Positions 33,309-42,146 are shown, counted from the first letter of the stretch. The stretch is DNA of 55,390 nt from an uncultured Verrucomicrobia subdivision 3 bacterium (GCA_903842235.1 CAIMLG010000102.1:1-55390); one strand, 5' to 3'. Translations and numbers: made by a program. Notes: generated by a model not told the origin, from the sequence alone.

Positions 33309-33509
33309 AGGCGGACAGTTAGAGCAATTCCATCAAAGCTGTAGCGATGGTCTGAGGGTCCGGACGGACAGCGGTCTTTTTGACTTTTGACTTCGTTTCC
33401 GCTCCGTTACAGGGTTTTCAAGCCTGCGCCGTCGCGGAAGCCTCGCCAAAAGCCAAAAATCCCAGCTCCCCATCACGACATCTTTTCTGTCAATGCTCTA
33501 AGTCCGCCT
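33309..33509. repeat. MITE-like element with 16-18-bp terminal inverted repeats
   Basis: The left end AGGCGGACAGTTAGAGCA (33309-33326) and the right end TGCTCTAAGTCCGCCT (33494-33509) are inverted repeats that match except for a 2-bp insertion. The 201-bp interior has no gene. It lies between the kinase gene and a convergent gene. No clear target duplication is seen, so it is a probable non-autonomous element rather than a proven one. Confidence 0.6.
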
Positions 33510-33531
33510 GGGAGATTGGATCCGTAGCTGG

Positions 33532-33939
33532 TTATTGCTTTTTCTTGGACTCGGGTTTGGCTTCCGCCCCGGCTTTTTCCCCCTTGGCCCCCACCCGGAT
33601 CAGGGTGGCGTTCGTTTTGCCAGCGTCATCTTTCTTATAGGCCCCGGAAGCTTGATCGCCCACCGCAAGTTCGGCCACGGTCGCCGGTTTGCCATCCTTG
33701 GTGATTTTGGTTTCCGAGGTGACGCTGAGGGTTGTCTTGCCGACCGTCACCGTCATGGCCGTGGCGTCCACGGCACTGATCTTGCCATGGAACGGCAACG
33801 TCTGCTTCTTCCCGGGGGCGGCTTTTTCGCCGGCCGCGGGGGCCTCTTTGGGCTGGGCTTGGTCGGCCGCGTGGCTGAGAACCGGAATCGTGAGCAGGGC
33901 GGCGGCTACCAGAGATAATAATGCGATTCGTTTTTTCAT
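33532..33939 (-). CDS. Small secreted protein, DUF5666-like
   Basis: The 135-residue product has a clear signal peptide ('MKKRIALLSLVAAALLTIPVLSHA'), an Ala/Pro/Lys-rich linker, and one compact beta domain (about 50-115: 'FHGKISAVDATAMTVTVG', 'KITKDGKPATVAELAVGD'). This is typical of small periplasmic OB-like proteins of the DUF5666 kind. The tail is Lys/Glu-rich. The function is unknown. It is last of the minus-strand group with the LptE- and BamD-like genes but is separated from them by 66 bp. Confidence 0.75.
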   Translation of the reverse strand: MKKRIALLSLVAAALLTIPVLSHAADQAQPKEAPAAGEKAAPGKKQTLPFHGKISAVDATAMTVTVGKTTLSVTSETKITKDGKPATVAELAVGDQASGAYKKDDAGKTNATLIRVGAKGEKAGAEAKPESKKKQ

Positions 33940-34005
33940 AGGTTTGGATTTGTTTTGGTTTGTTCGGAAATTGGGCCGACGCCTTTGTCAGCCCAAAGTT
34001 TCAAA

Positions 34006-34518
34006 TCACCACGCGCCTTCGGTCAGCAATCCGGCGATGTTCTGGGCCAGATCCTCTGCCAGCAACGGCAACGCCTGCCGTTCCGCACTCGCCAGATCAG
34101 CCCCGATGTGAACGAGCGTGTGGCCTTTCACTTCTTTATCCAACAGCAATTTTCCGGTCGCGCGTTCGCGGGCCGTAACATGGGCGATAATATCCACACG
34201 GTAATTTTCCGGCGTGGCCACATCGCGGTTTAAGTAGCCGAGCCCCTGCCGGTCGTAGCTGCGGATTTCGCCGCTGACCACGATGTCGCCGCCCCCGTGG
34301 GTGGCCAGCCGGTAGGTTCCATCCGTCTGCAACCGTTCGCGCAAGGATTGTGTGACCGCCGCACCGAGGCGCGCGTGCAAGGCTTTATTGTTGAACGGCT
34401 GCACCTCGATGGATTGGGCGCCCGCCACGGTGCCGTTCACGGCGCCGAGCTGGTAGCTGGCGCAGCCGGCAAGCAGAAGTGCCGCCAGGCCGGGCAGGAA
34501 GATTTTCAACGCGCGCAT
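34006..34518 (-). CDS. LptE-like lipoprotein
   Basis: A 170-residue lipoprotein with lipobox 'LLAGC' (Cys about residue 19) and then 'ASYQLG', 'SIEVQPFNNKALHARLGAAV' and 'TQSLRERLQTDGTYRL', the pattern of LptE/RlpB, the plug lipoprotein of the LptD lipopolysaccharide translocon in the outer membrane. Sequence conservation in this family is weak, so the assignment rests on length, lipobox and this pattern. It starts 4 bp after the BamD-like gene ends, so both belong to one outer-membrane assembly operon. Confidence 0.72.
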   Translation of the reverse strand: MRALKIFLPGLAALLLAGCASYQLGAVNGTVAGAQSIEVQPFNNKALHARLGAAVTQSLRERLQTDGTYRLATHGGGDIVVSGEIRSYDRQGLGYLNRDVATPENYRVDIIAHVTARERATGKLLLDKEVKGHTLVHIGADLASAERQALPLLAEDLAQNIAGLLTEGAW

Positions 34519-34522
34519 GCGA

Positions 34523-35512
34523 TTATTTTGCCGCCGGGGCCGCCAGCCGGGGTTTCAGGACTTCAATGCGCTGCAGGGCTTCTTTGGCCAGCGGTGAATT
34601 GGCGTCGAGCTGCACCACATCGTTGTAATAAACCACGGCCCCGGCCCAGCGACGGCTCTTTTCATAGAACTTGGCGATCTCAAAGCTGCCGCGCACTTGC
34701 TCCGCCTTGAGTTTCACAATGGCCTGCTGGGCGGCGACCACCCGCTTGTCATCGGGATAAAAGGTGGTGAAGTCCGTGTAGGCGGCAATGGCTTGGGCGG
34801 CGGCGCCTTGGTCATATTCAGCGGTGTCGGCCTGTTTTTGCCAGGCAACGCCGGCGCGATACATGGCTTCGGCTCCGATTTCCGGCTGGTTATGATAGCG
34901 ATCAGCCGCAGTTTCATAAGCTTTCACGGCCTCGGCGTAATTTTTCTGCTTTTCGCGGGCCGTGCCGATACTCAATTGGGCGCGCGGGGCGACCTCGCTG
35001 TAGGGACCGTTGGCGACAATCTTGTCGTAGAGCTTGGCAGTCTCGTCCATCGAGGGATAGAGCGGAATGGTATTCCACAACTTGAACCACTGGCCGCCGA
35101 GGAAGCGGCTGGCAATGGCATATTCCCGCTCCAGGACTTCGTTGTATTGGCCGCTCTTGGGATATTGCGAAATAATGTTCTGATAGGCTTTGAAGGCGGC
35201 CTCGTCTTTGCGCCCCACTTCCAGGCAGCGGCCGATGAGATATTCCGCCCGGGGCGCGTGATCCGACAGCGGCCACATGCGGAGGATCCGATGAGCGGCG
35301 TGCAGGGTGAGGCTGTACGTCTGGTTGGTAAACGCTTGTTCGGCCACTTCCAACTGCTCCCGGGCATTGGGGCGCTGCCATTTGGCGGTGGTGCCGTAGG
35401 CCTCGTAATACCAGCCCTCGCCCGGCACATAAATCAACGGTGCCGGAGATCGTGACGGCAGCCAGACCACCACGAACGTCAAAACTATCCAGAATCCCAG
35501 CCGAAATTTCAT
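34523..35512 (-). CDS. BamD-like exported TPR protein
   Basis: A 329-residue protein with an N-terminal hydrophobic signal ('LGFWIVLTFVVVWL') and TPR-like helical repeats ('AEYLIGRCLEVGRKDEAAFK', 'YAEAVKAYETAADRYHNQP', 'SFEIAKFYEKSRRWAGAVVY'). This layout resembles BamD/YfiO, which helps insert outer-membrane barrels. No lipobox cysteine is present, unlike E. coli BamD, so it may be soluble in the periplasm or held by the signal helix. I chose ATG at 35512; the longer frame to 35557 has no signal at its start. It sits directly upstream of the LptE-like gene. Confidence 0.75.
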   Translation of the reverse strand: MKFRLGFWIVLTFVVVWLPSRSPAPLIYVPGEGWYYEAYGTTAKWQRPNAREQLEVAEQAFTNQTYSLTLHAAHRILRMWPLSDHAPRAEYLIGRCLEVGRKDEAAFKAYQNIISQYPKSGQYNEVLEREYAIASRFLGGQWFKLWNTIPLYPSMDETAKLYDKIVANGPYSEVAPRAQLSIGTAREKQKNYAEAVKAYETAADRYHNQPEIGAEAMYRAGVAWQKQADTAEYDQGAAAQAIAAYTDFTTFYPDDKRVVAAQQAIVKLKAEQVRGSFEIAKFYEKSRRWAGAVVYYNDVVQLDANSPLAKEALQRIEVLKPRLAAPAAK

Positions 35513-35553
35513 GGGGGCACGGTAAAGGCCAATTTCAAGCAAGTCAAAACCAT

Positions 35554-36060
35554 TCAACCCCGGTAAACCACCAGCACGCCGTAGTCGGTCATGATTTTCT
35601 GAATCCCCACGTCGAACTGCTCATAGCCGACGACATGCGTGCTGAGGATGTTCCCCTCGCCCACCTCCTGCAGAAACGCGGAAACCTTTTCGTCAAACAA
35701 ATCATGGCCGTTCTCAAGGCAGGAAGCCCGGCGGATGGTGCGGATGCGCAGCCGCTTGCCCGCGCCCTTCTGGACCGCATCGAGCGGCAGCTTCGGCTTG
35801 CCGATCAACGATTCCGCCGGCTTGTCATGCACCGGCACCTTCAGATGCATCTGCACCTTGGCGGCGGCCGAAGTGTTAATGGAACTGACCGCCACCGGCG
35901 GGCCGGCCGGCGCGGTGGGCAATGAACCCGTGCTCGTTTTCCCCGTGGAGGGAATGGTGATGGTTTCCCCGCAGGCCGGACAATTAATTTGCGTCCCGGA
36001 CCCGCTCTGATCCACGGCCAGTTCCTGTTCACAGTTGGGGCAGTTGAAGACGATGTCCAT
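35554..36060 (-). CDS. Zinc-ribbon protein of unknown function
   Basis: This 168-residue protein begins with a zinc ribbon ('FNCPNCEQELAVDQSGSG' and 'INCPACGETI', four cysteines in two CxxC pairs). A Pro/Thr/Ser-rich linker follows (about 38-75), and then a compact C-terminal region ending 'GIQKIMTDYGVLVVYRG'. Similar ribbons open the kinase at 32290 and the protein at 54301, so this is a common module in the genome. The function is unknown. It is the first gene of the minus-strand envelope group. Confidence 0.65.
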   Translation of the reverse strand: MDIVFNCPNCEQELAVDQSGSGTQINCPACGETITIPSTGKTSTGSLPTAPAGPPVAVSSINTSAAAKVQMHLKVPVHDKPAESLIGKPKLPLDAVQKGAGKRLRIRTIRRASCLENGHDLFDEKVSAFLQEVGEGNILSTHVVGYEQFDVGIQKIMTDYGVLVVYRG

Positions 36061-37265
36061 AATGGGAAGGGTTGATTTTTTGTCAGCCTATGTCCCTCCG
36101 GTGCGGCAAACCAGAAAAAATTGCATCAATTTTCAGCCGCCGGCCGGGAACCCCCACCGGAAACCCAGATGAATCCACAGCGGCAGCGCCACCCATCCCG
36201 CCGGCGCGGAAGCCCCGCCAAAGTCCGGCCCAGACGAGCCACCAAAATCCTCGCCGCCCGCGCTGCCACTTTTCGGTCGATGTTTTAATGGTCGCCCAGA
36301 GTCCGTCTTTTGCGAACCTGGCAAACCCTCCATAAAAATGACATCCGGTGACATCCGATGACCGGTTTTAAAATCTCGAAAACCGGGCCATGTCATGTTT
36401 TGGCTCTTTTTGGCACTTTTTGGCACTTTGGGGCCCATTTTGGCACCCCATTTCTGGCGGCGCACGGGCTACCCCAGCGCCGAACCGGGCATTCCCACCG
36501 GAGGGTTGGCGGGGACTAAACACTACCCCCACCCCGACAAACTTTTGTAAGTGGTTGATAGAGTATAGAAAATCATACATTTTCACTAACGGTTTTCGGT
36601 TTTCCGCGGGTGAAATCTGGTTTTTCGTTCCGGCCATCCCGGTGTGGAGGTGGACACCAAAACCAGACCCCGCCCGGCGGCGGTGGACGACCCTTGCGGA
36701 TAGGCCAAGGCAAAGACCACCTTCCCCCGAGTTCATCCAGGGCCAACAAAAACTTGTCTATGTCACAGAACGACCCCGGCGGAAGGTTCCGATTCCAAAT
36801 CAACTAAAACCAATACTGGTGTATATATAACTTATATACTTTCTTTTGTCAACAGGCGTTGGCCGGGGCGGGGGATGTTTTTTCAGTTACGGGTGGGATT
36901 CGCTCACCGGCCTGCCAGCCACAAGAGTCGCACCGCTTAACCACGACTGCCCATCTGTAACCGCTCCGCGATTTGCCCCGCCGTCAGCGTGGTGTGGTTC
37001 CGGATTGTTGCGCCAGTCGCACCTTCACCGGATGGCCTTAGCGCTGCCGCCCCAAATGGTGCGAGCCGGTGATACCATACCACAGCCTATTTCAGGCTGT
37101 GCTTCGAGACCCGGAGCCATTCAAGATGAACCCCCAATATTTCAAGGTCGGCACAAACGGCAAGCCGGGAAGACGAAATGGAGCAAGCCAGATGCAGCCG
37201 TCGCGGCGCGTTTGCAGGAAGTTTTAGGATAAGATATGCGGAGAGCAGCCTCCTAACAAGATTAG

Positions 37266-37463
37266 ATGAGAAGGCTGTCGCCCGGCGCAACGGTTGCGTT
37301 GGTTGACTTGACTGCCTATGAAAACAAAAACCTACCTCCCTCCGTCGTTCCCACTTCGTCCGCTGCCGTCGGCAGCGGGTTCACCCTCGGCCTGAATCTC
37401 GGTGATCGCAGCCATTACGTTTATGTCCTGGCTGCCACCGGCCAGGCCCGTCGAAGTTACTGA
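37266..37463 (+). pseudogene. Fragment of an IS110-type transposase N-terminus
   Basis: Codons 41-60 of this short frame read 'LGLNLGDRSHYVYVLAATGQ', which resembles the start of IS110/IS1111-family DEDD transposases ('GLDLGD...HYVCVLDA.G'), including the first acidic residue. The frame stops five codons later and nothing downstream continues it, so this is a remnant. It lies in the gene-poor region before carB. Confidence 0.45.
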
Positions 37464-37716
37464 AGCCGTCGCCCTGGTCGTTGGCTTTTCCGGCCATTCC
37501 CGGACTGAGTGGAACCCATTGCCACTTACCACCCGCTTTCTAACGCGGGCGGCCCACCGGATCGCTGGCTCACTTTCCCGCCCCTGGATCAACCGCCCGG
37601 CGGCGGTCCAGAAACACCCATCAGAAAACCAGCCGCAAAGCCCCGCCCGCGCTGTGGGAGCGACAGGGGGCAGATGCCGCTCCGGCGGAGATGGAAGCAC
37701 CGTATCCGCACACCTG

Positions 37717-37852
37717 ACCCCAGCGGGGTTGCATCGTCGGTGTCTGCCTGATGCTTCAACCCTTGCAGGGTTGTTTCCTTTTCCACCGCAAACCCGGCGT
37801 AGGCCGATTTCATCAGCCAACACCGGGCTGCATGATTCGATCCCTTTGGGAT
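37717..37852. repeat. Row of short CCC/GGG palindromes
   Basis: Three perfect or near-perfect palindromes follow each other: ACCCCAGCGGGGTT (37717-37730), CAACCCTTGCAGGGTTG (37757-37773) and ATCCCTTTGGGAT (37840-37852). All have a CCC...GGG core flanked by A/T. They lie 150-285 bp before carB and may be repeat units or transcript-end hairpins. Confidence 0.5.
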
Positions 37853-38001
37853 TGGGCAGGCTTCAACCGCCAACGCCCAACCGCCATTGGTTCTCGCATG
37901 GCAACCATTTGCGGGGCGGCGTGAAATGTTGGCGGTTGAAGGTTTTCCCGGTTTCCCTCGCCTCATCCGTTCTGGACACTTGGCCCAAAATTCGGCTTAA
38001 T

Positions 38002-39816
38002 ATGCCCACTTTGACCATGCCGCTGCTCAACGCTGAAAAGCTCGCCCAAGCCAAATCGCTCGGTTTCTCCGACCGGCAGATCGCCCATTTGACGGGCACC
38101 ACAGAAGACGCCATCCGCGCCGAACGCAAGCGCATCGGCCTCGTGCCGAGCTACCGCCTCGTGGACACCTGCGCCGCGGAGTTTGAGGCTTACACGCCGT
38201 ATTATTATTCCACCTACGACCGGGGCGATGACGAAGTGCAGGGCAACACGGCCAAAAAGGTGATGATTCTCGGCGGCGGGCCGAACCGCATCGGCCAGGG
38301 CATTGAATTTGACTATTGCTGCGTTCACGCGGCGTTCGCGCTCAAGGAAGACGGCTTTGAGACGATCATGGTGAACTCGAATCCGGAAACGGTTTCCACG
38401 GATTACGACACCAGCGACAAATTGTTTTTTGAACCGCTCACGCTGGAAGACGTGCTGCACATCTACGAGCGGGAGCAGTGCTGGGGGGCGATTGCGCAAT
38501 TCGGCGGGCAGACGCCGCTGAACCTCGCGCTCGGCCTGCAGAAGAACGGCGTGAACATCATCGGCACCTCGCCGCAGAGCATTGAGATCGCCGAGGACCG
38601 CAAGCTGTTCGCGGCCATGCTGCGCAAGCTGGATATCCCGCAGCCGCCGAACGGCCTGGCCACGAACGCGGAAGAGGCGCTGGCGGCGTCCAAAAAGCTG
38701 GGTTATCCCGTGCTGGTGCGGCCAAGCTTCGTGCTGGGCGGCCGCGCGATGCAGATTGTTTATGCCGACGCCGAACTGGCGCACTACATGAAGTTCGCGG
38801 TGGAAGCCTCGCCGGAACGGCCGGTGCTGGTGGATAAATTTCTCGAGGACGCCACGGAAGTGGACGTGGATTGCATCACCGACGTGGGCCTGTTCAAGAA
38901 TCCCGACGAGGGCACGATCGTCATCGGCGGGATGCTGGAACACATCGAATACGCCGGCGTGCATTCCGGAGACGCCGCGATGGTGCTGCCGCCGCATACG
39001 CTGTCCAAAAAGGTCATCGCCACCATCCGCGAATACACCCACGCCATGGCGCGCGAGCTGCAGGTCATCGGCCTGATGAACGTGCAATACGCCGTCAAAG
39101 GCGACACGGTTTATGTGCTCGAAGTGAACCCGCGCGCCTCCCGCACGGTGCCGTTCGTGAGCAAGGCCATCGGCTTTCCGCTCGCCAAGCTCGCCGCCAA
39201 GGTCATGGCGGGCAAAACGCTCAAGGAATTGAAGTTCACCAAGGAAATCTGGCCGAAGTATTGGGCGGTGAAGGAATCCGTGTTCCCGTTCAACCGCTTT
39301 CTCGGCCAGGATATTCTGCTCTCGCCGGAAATGCGATCCACCGGCGAAGTCATGGGGCTGGATGCTGATTTGGGCGTGGCCTACGCCAAATCCCAGATGG
39401 CAGCCAACTCGCCGCTGCCCGCGAGCGGAAAAATCTTCATCAGCGTCAGCGATGCGCACAAAAAGAAGATTGCCGAGGTGGCCCGGCAGTTTGTGGAACT
39501 CGGCTTTGAACTAGTGGCCACCAGCGGCACGGCGGAGGTGCTGGAAAAGGCCGGGCTGAAGGTGGAACGCATCTTCAAGCTGACGGAAGGCCGGCCCAAC
39601 GCGGTGGATTTGCTCAAGAACAAGGAAGTCCAGCTGGTCATCAACACGCCCAGCGGGGCCACGCCGCGCACCGACGAAATCAAGATCCGCACCACCGCCG
39701 TCTATACCGGCACGCCGATCATGACCACCATTTCCAGTGCCCGGGCCGCCGCCAGCGGCATCGCCGCGCTGAAAAAATCCGGCTACGCGGTCAAGACGGT
39801 GCAGGAGTATCACTGA
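38002..39816 (+). CDS. carB: Carbamoyl-phosphate synthase large subunit, C-terminal half (split CarB)
   Basis: The 604-residue product corresponds only to the second half of CarB (the E. coli protein has 1073 residues). It starts in the oligomerisation domain ('AKSLGFSDRQIAHLTGTTED', 'RLVDTCAAEFEAYTPYYYST') and contains the carbamoyl-phosphate ATP-grasp domain ('GGGPNRIGQGIEFDYCCVHA', 'VNSNPETVSTDYDTSD', 'LEVNPRASRTVPFVSKAIG'). It ends with the allosteric MGS-like domain ('FELVATSGTAEVLEKAGLK', 'VINTPSG'). The N-terminal half is not upstream: the 1.9 kb before it has no gene and the next gene is on the other strand. Separate carB halves are known in Aquifex and some methanogens. The chosen ATG (38002) begins where homology begins; the frame runs open to 37402 but that part is not protein-like. 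Confidence 0.9.
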   Translation: MPTLTMPLLNAEKLAQAKSLGFSDRQIAHLTGTTEDAIRAERKRIGLVPSYRLVDTCAAEFEAYTPYYYSTYDRGDDEVQGNTAKKVMILGGGPNRIGQGIEFDYCCVHAAFALKEDGFETIMVNSNPETVSTDYDTSDKLFFEPLTLEDVLHIYEREQCWGAIAQFGGQTPLNLALGLQKNGVNIIGTSPQSIEIAEDRKLFAAMLRKLDIPQPPNGLATNAEEALAASKKLGYPVLVRPSFVLGGRAMQIVYADAELAHYMKFAVEASPERPVLVDKFLEDATEVDVDCITDVGLFKNPDEGTIVIGGMLEHIEYAGVHSGDAAMVLPPHTLSKKVIATIREYTHAMARELQVIGLMNVQYAVKGDTVYVLEVNPRASRTVPFVSKAIGFPLAKLAAKVMAGKTLKELKFTKEIWPKYWAVKESVFPFNRFLGQDILLSPEMRSTGEVMGLDADLGVAYAKSQMAANSPLPASGKIFISVSDAHKKKIAEVARQFVELGFELVATSGTAEVLEKAGLKVERIFKLTEGRPNAVDLLKNKEVQLVINTPSGATPRTDEIKIRTTAVYTGTPIMTTISSARAAASGIAALKKSGYAVKTVQEYH

Positions 39817-39820
39817 CCGC

Positions 39821-39961
39821 GTAGCGGCTTTCGGCAGAAAGCCGCCAATCAATTTTCGTAGCGCAGCATTTGGCGGCAGTCGGCCGACGTGCCGCTACGA
39901 CAGTCAGCGCGCCGCCCTCTGAAAGTTTTTTGAATGGCGGCTTTCTGCCGAAATCCGCTAC
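39821..39961. repeat. Palindromic element between carB and recQ
   Basis: The left arm 39821-39847 begins GTAGCGGCTTTCGGCAGAAA. It is repeated inverted, with one mismatch in 27 bp, at 39935-39961. The 87-bp centre contains a second pair (CGTAGCG...CGCTACG). The element starts 4 bp after the carB stop and ends 10 bp before the recQ start, so it may also end the carB transcript. Confidence 0.75.
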
Positions 39962-39971
39962 TTTGTCCGTC

Positions 39972-42146
39972 GTGAAAGCCGCCGCGCCTGAACTGCTCCC
40001 GCTGCTGAAGCAATACTTCGGCTTCGTTTCGTTTCGGCCGCTGCAGGAGGAAATCATCCGCGATTCGCTGGCGGGCCGGGACACGTTTGCGCTGCTACCC
40101 ACCGGCGGCGGCAAATCGCTGTGCTTCCAGCTTCCCGCGCTGACCCACGCCGGCTTGACCGTGGTGGTGTCCCCCTTGATTGCACTGATGAAGGATCAGG
40201 TGGATGCCTTGCAAGCCAGCGGGATCGCGGCGACGTTTCTCAATTCCTCGCTCGCGGCCGGCGAAGGCCGCACGCGGCTGCGCGGCCTGCACAACGGGGA
40301 ATACCGCCTGCTCTACGTCGCGCCGGAGCGGCTGATGCTGTCCGGCTTTCTGGAGGATTTGCAGCGCTGGAAGGTCAAACTGTTTGCGATCGATGAGGCG
40401 CACTGCATCAGCGAATGGGGGCACGATTTTCGGCCGGAATACCGTCAGATCGCCCAACTCCGCCAGCTCTTTCCCGGCGTGCCGTTCATGGCGCTCACCG
40501 CCACGGCCACGGACCGCGTGCGGGCCGACATCGTCACGCATCTCAAACTGCGCGAACCGGCTTGTTTCGTCGCCAGCTTCAACCGGCCCAACCTGACTTA
40601 CCGGGTCATTCCGAAGAATAAACCCTTCGATCAACTGCTGGATTTTCTGCGGGGACGGCCCAAGGAAAGCGGCATCGTGTATTGCCTGTCGCGCAAAGGC
40701 GCGGAGAGCGTGGCGGAGCGCTTGAGCACCGCCGGGATCAAGGCCAAGCCGTATCACGCCGGATTGACGCCCAAGGAACGCAGCGCGCATCAGGAATTAT
40801 TTCTGCGCGACGATGTCCGCGTGATCTGCGCCACCATCGCCTTCGGCATGGGCATTAATAAGCCGAACGTGCGGTTCGTGTTTCACTATGATCTGCCGAA
40901 AAACATCGAGGGCTATTACCAGGAAACCGGCCGCGCGGGCCGGGACGGGCTGCCCGGCGAATGCGTGCTGCTCTTCAGCGCCGGAGACGCCGTGAAGCAA
41001 ACGACGTTCATTGACGAAAAGCCCAATCCGCAGGAACGGCAGATTGCCCGCGCGCAGCTGCAGCAAATAGTCCATTACGCCGAAAGCGCAAATTGCCGGC
41101 GCGTGGAGCTGCTGGACTATTTCAGCGAGACGTTTGCCGAGGAAAACTGCGGGGCCTGCGACAACTGCCTGTCGCCGCGCGCGACCTTCGACGGCACGCT
41201 GGCCGCGCAGAAATTCCTCTCCTGCGTCTTTCGCATCCGCGAGAAAAACGGCTTTGGCGTGGGGCTGAATCATGTGGTTGAAGTGCTCACCGGCGCGGAC
41301 ACGGAGAAAATCCGCAACTGGCACCACGCGCAATTGTCCACCTACGGCATTGGCCAGGAACACAGCCGACAAGAATGGGCGGCGATTGGCCGCGAACTCG
41401 TGCGGCTCGGTTTCCTGCGCCAAACCACGGAGAAATTCAGCACGCTGGAACTCACGCCCGCCGGCGCCGCCGCGCTCAAGCAGCGCACCAAAGTCACGCT
41501 GACCAAGCCCGCCATCGCGCCCGAAACCAAGACGCATCACGTCGGCGAGATCACCTGCGACGAAGCGTTGTTCGAGCGGCTGCGGCTGCTCCGCAAAACG
41601 CTGGCCGACGAGCGCGACGTGCCCGCCTACATCATTTTCTCCGACGTGGCCCTGCGGCAGATGGCGCGGAGCTACCCCCAGAGCGAGCGCGAGTTTGCCC
41701 GCATCAGCGGCGTGGGCGAAAAGAAGCTGCGCGAGTATGGGGCGATTTTCCTAGGCGAAATGGCCGCGTATTTGCAGACCAATCCGCGCCAGATGTTTGC
41801 CGAGGAAGCCTTCGTGGTGCCCATGTCCCAGCGTTCGCAAGTGGGCGATTCGGCGCGCGAAACCCTCCGCCATTTTCAAGCTGGCGAATCCCCGGAGCAA
41901 ATTTCCGCCAATCGAGGACTGGTGATCGGTACCATTTACGGCCATCTGGCCACTGCGATCGAGTCCGGCGAGAACCTGGACCTGGCGCAACTCGCCACCG
42001 CCGTGGCCCAGGCGGAAATCGCCGCCGCCTTTGCCCGCACCGGCTGGGGCAACATCGTCGGCGCGCGCGAGCTGCTCGGCGAGAAATATGAATACGGCCT
42101 GCTGCGCTGCTTCCGCGCGGCCGCGAATGGAAAAAGAAACAGATGA
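39972..42146 (+). CDS. recQ: ATP-dependent DNA helicase RecQ
   Basis: A 724-residue 3'-5' helicase of recombination and fork repair. It has Walker A 'PTGGGKSLCFQLPAL', the DEAH box with aromatic loop 'IDEAHCISEWGHDFRPEY', 'TATATDRVRADI', and motif VI 'QETGRAGRDG'. The RQC domain includes zinc ligands 'CRRVELLDYF' and 'CGACDNC', and a winged helix follows. Then come an HRDC domain (about 520-595) and a C-terminal helix-turn-helix extension ('ETLRHFQAGESPEQISANRG'), as in RecQ of Bacteroidetes and Verrucomicrobia. I chose GTG at 39972 ('VKAAAPELLPLLKQYFGF'); the frame is open to 39870, but that part overlaps the palindrome. Confidence 0.93.
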   Translation: MKAAAPELLPLLKQYFGFVSFRPLQEEIIRDSLAGRDTFALLPTGGGKSLCFQLPALTHAGLTVVVSPLIALMKDQVDALQASGIAATFLNSSLAAGEGRTRLRGLHNGEYRLLYVAPERLMLSGFLEDLQRWKVKLFAIDEAHCISEWGHDFRPEYRQIAQLRQLFPGVPFMALTATATDRVRADIVTHLKLREPACFVASFNRPNLTYRVIPKNKPFDQLLDFLRGRPKESGIVYCLSRKGAESVAERLSTAGIKAKPYHAGLTPKERSAHQELFLRDDVRVICATIAFGMGINKPNVRFVFHYDLPKNIEGYYQETGRAGRDGLPGECVLLFSAGDAVKQTTFIDEKPNPQERQIARAQLQQIVHYAESANCRRVELLDYFSETFAEENCGACDNCLSPRATFDGTLAAQKFLSCVFRIREKNGFGVGLNHVVEVLTGADTEKIRNWHHAQLSTYGIGQEHSRQEWAAIGRELVRLGFLRQTTEKFSTLELTPAGAAALKQRTKVTLTKPAIAPETKTHHVGEITCDEALFERLRLLRKTLADERDVPAYIIFSDVALRQMARSYPQSEREFARISGVGEKKLREYGAIFLGEMAAYLQTNPRQMFAEEAFVVPMSQRSQVGDSARETLRHFQAGESPEQISANRGLVIGTIYGHLATAIESGENLDLAQLATAVAQAEIAAAFARTGWGNIVGARELLGEKYEYGLLRCFRAAANGKRNR

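Larger units (their letters stand above)
36061..38001. other. 1.9-kb region without a convincing gene
   Basis: Several open frames occur on both strands, but none has protein-like composition, a start with ribosome binding site or a recognisable domain, apart from the IS110 fragment described separately. Visible structure includes a direct repeat TGACATCCG near 36339-36360, an inverted repeat CCGGTTTT/AAAACCGG at 36362-36386, and short repeats of TTTTGGCNC between about 36398 and 36447. There is an AT-rich stretch near 36820-36845 ('gtatatataacttatata'), a CACAGCCT/AGGCTGTG hairpin near 37080-37100, and a row of palindromes at 37717-37852. It looks like an accumulation of decayed mobile DNA. 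Confidence 0.5.

Noticed and set aside
36886..36962. A 77-nt segment whose minus strand has tRNA-like pieces (ends GTTAC/GTAAC, a 'GCGAATCCCACC' T-arm-like part)
   Set aside because: The D-arm, anticodon arm and T-arm cannot be folded with proper lengths and there is no CCA. It may be a tRNA relic, but a tRNA call is not supported.
36390..37232. Open frames in the gene-poor region (for example 36390-36830 and 36846-37232)
   Set aside because: Composition is unlike proteins, no ribosome binding sites or domains are seen, and frames on both strands are equally open.
37402..38001. N-terminal extension of carB by 200 codons
   Set aside because: The frame is open, but the translation has no resemblance to CarB and includes the palindrome array and the IS110 region. 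Homology begins at 38002.
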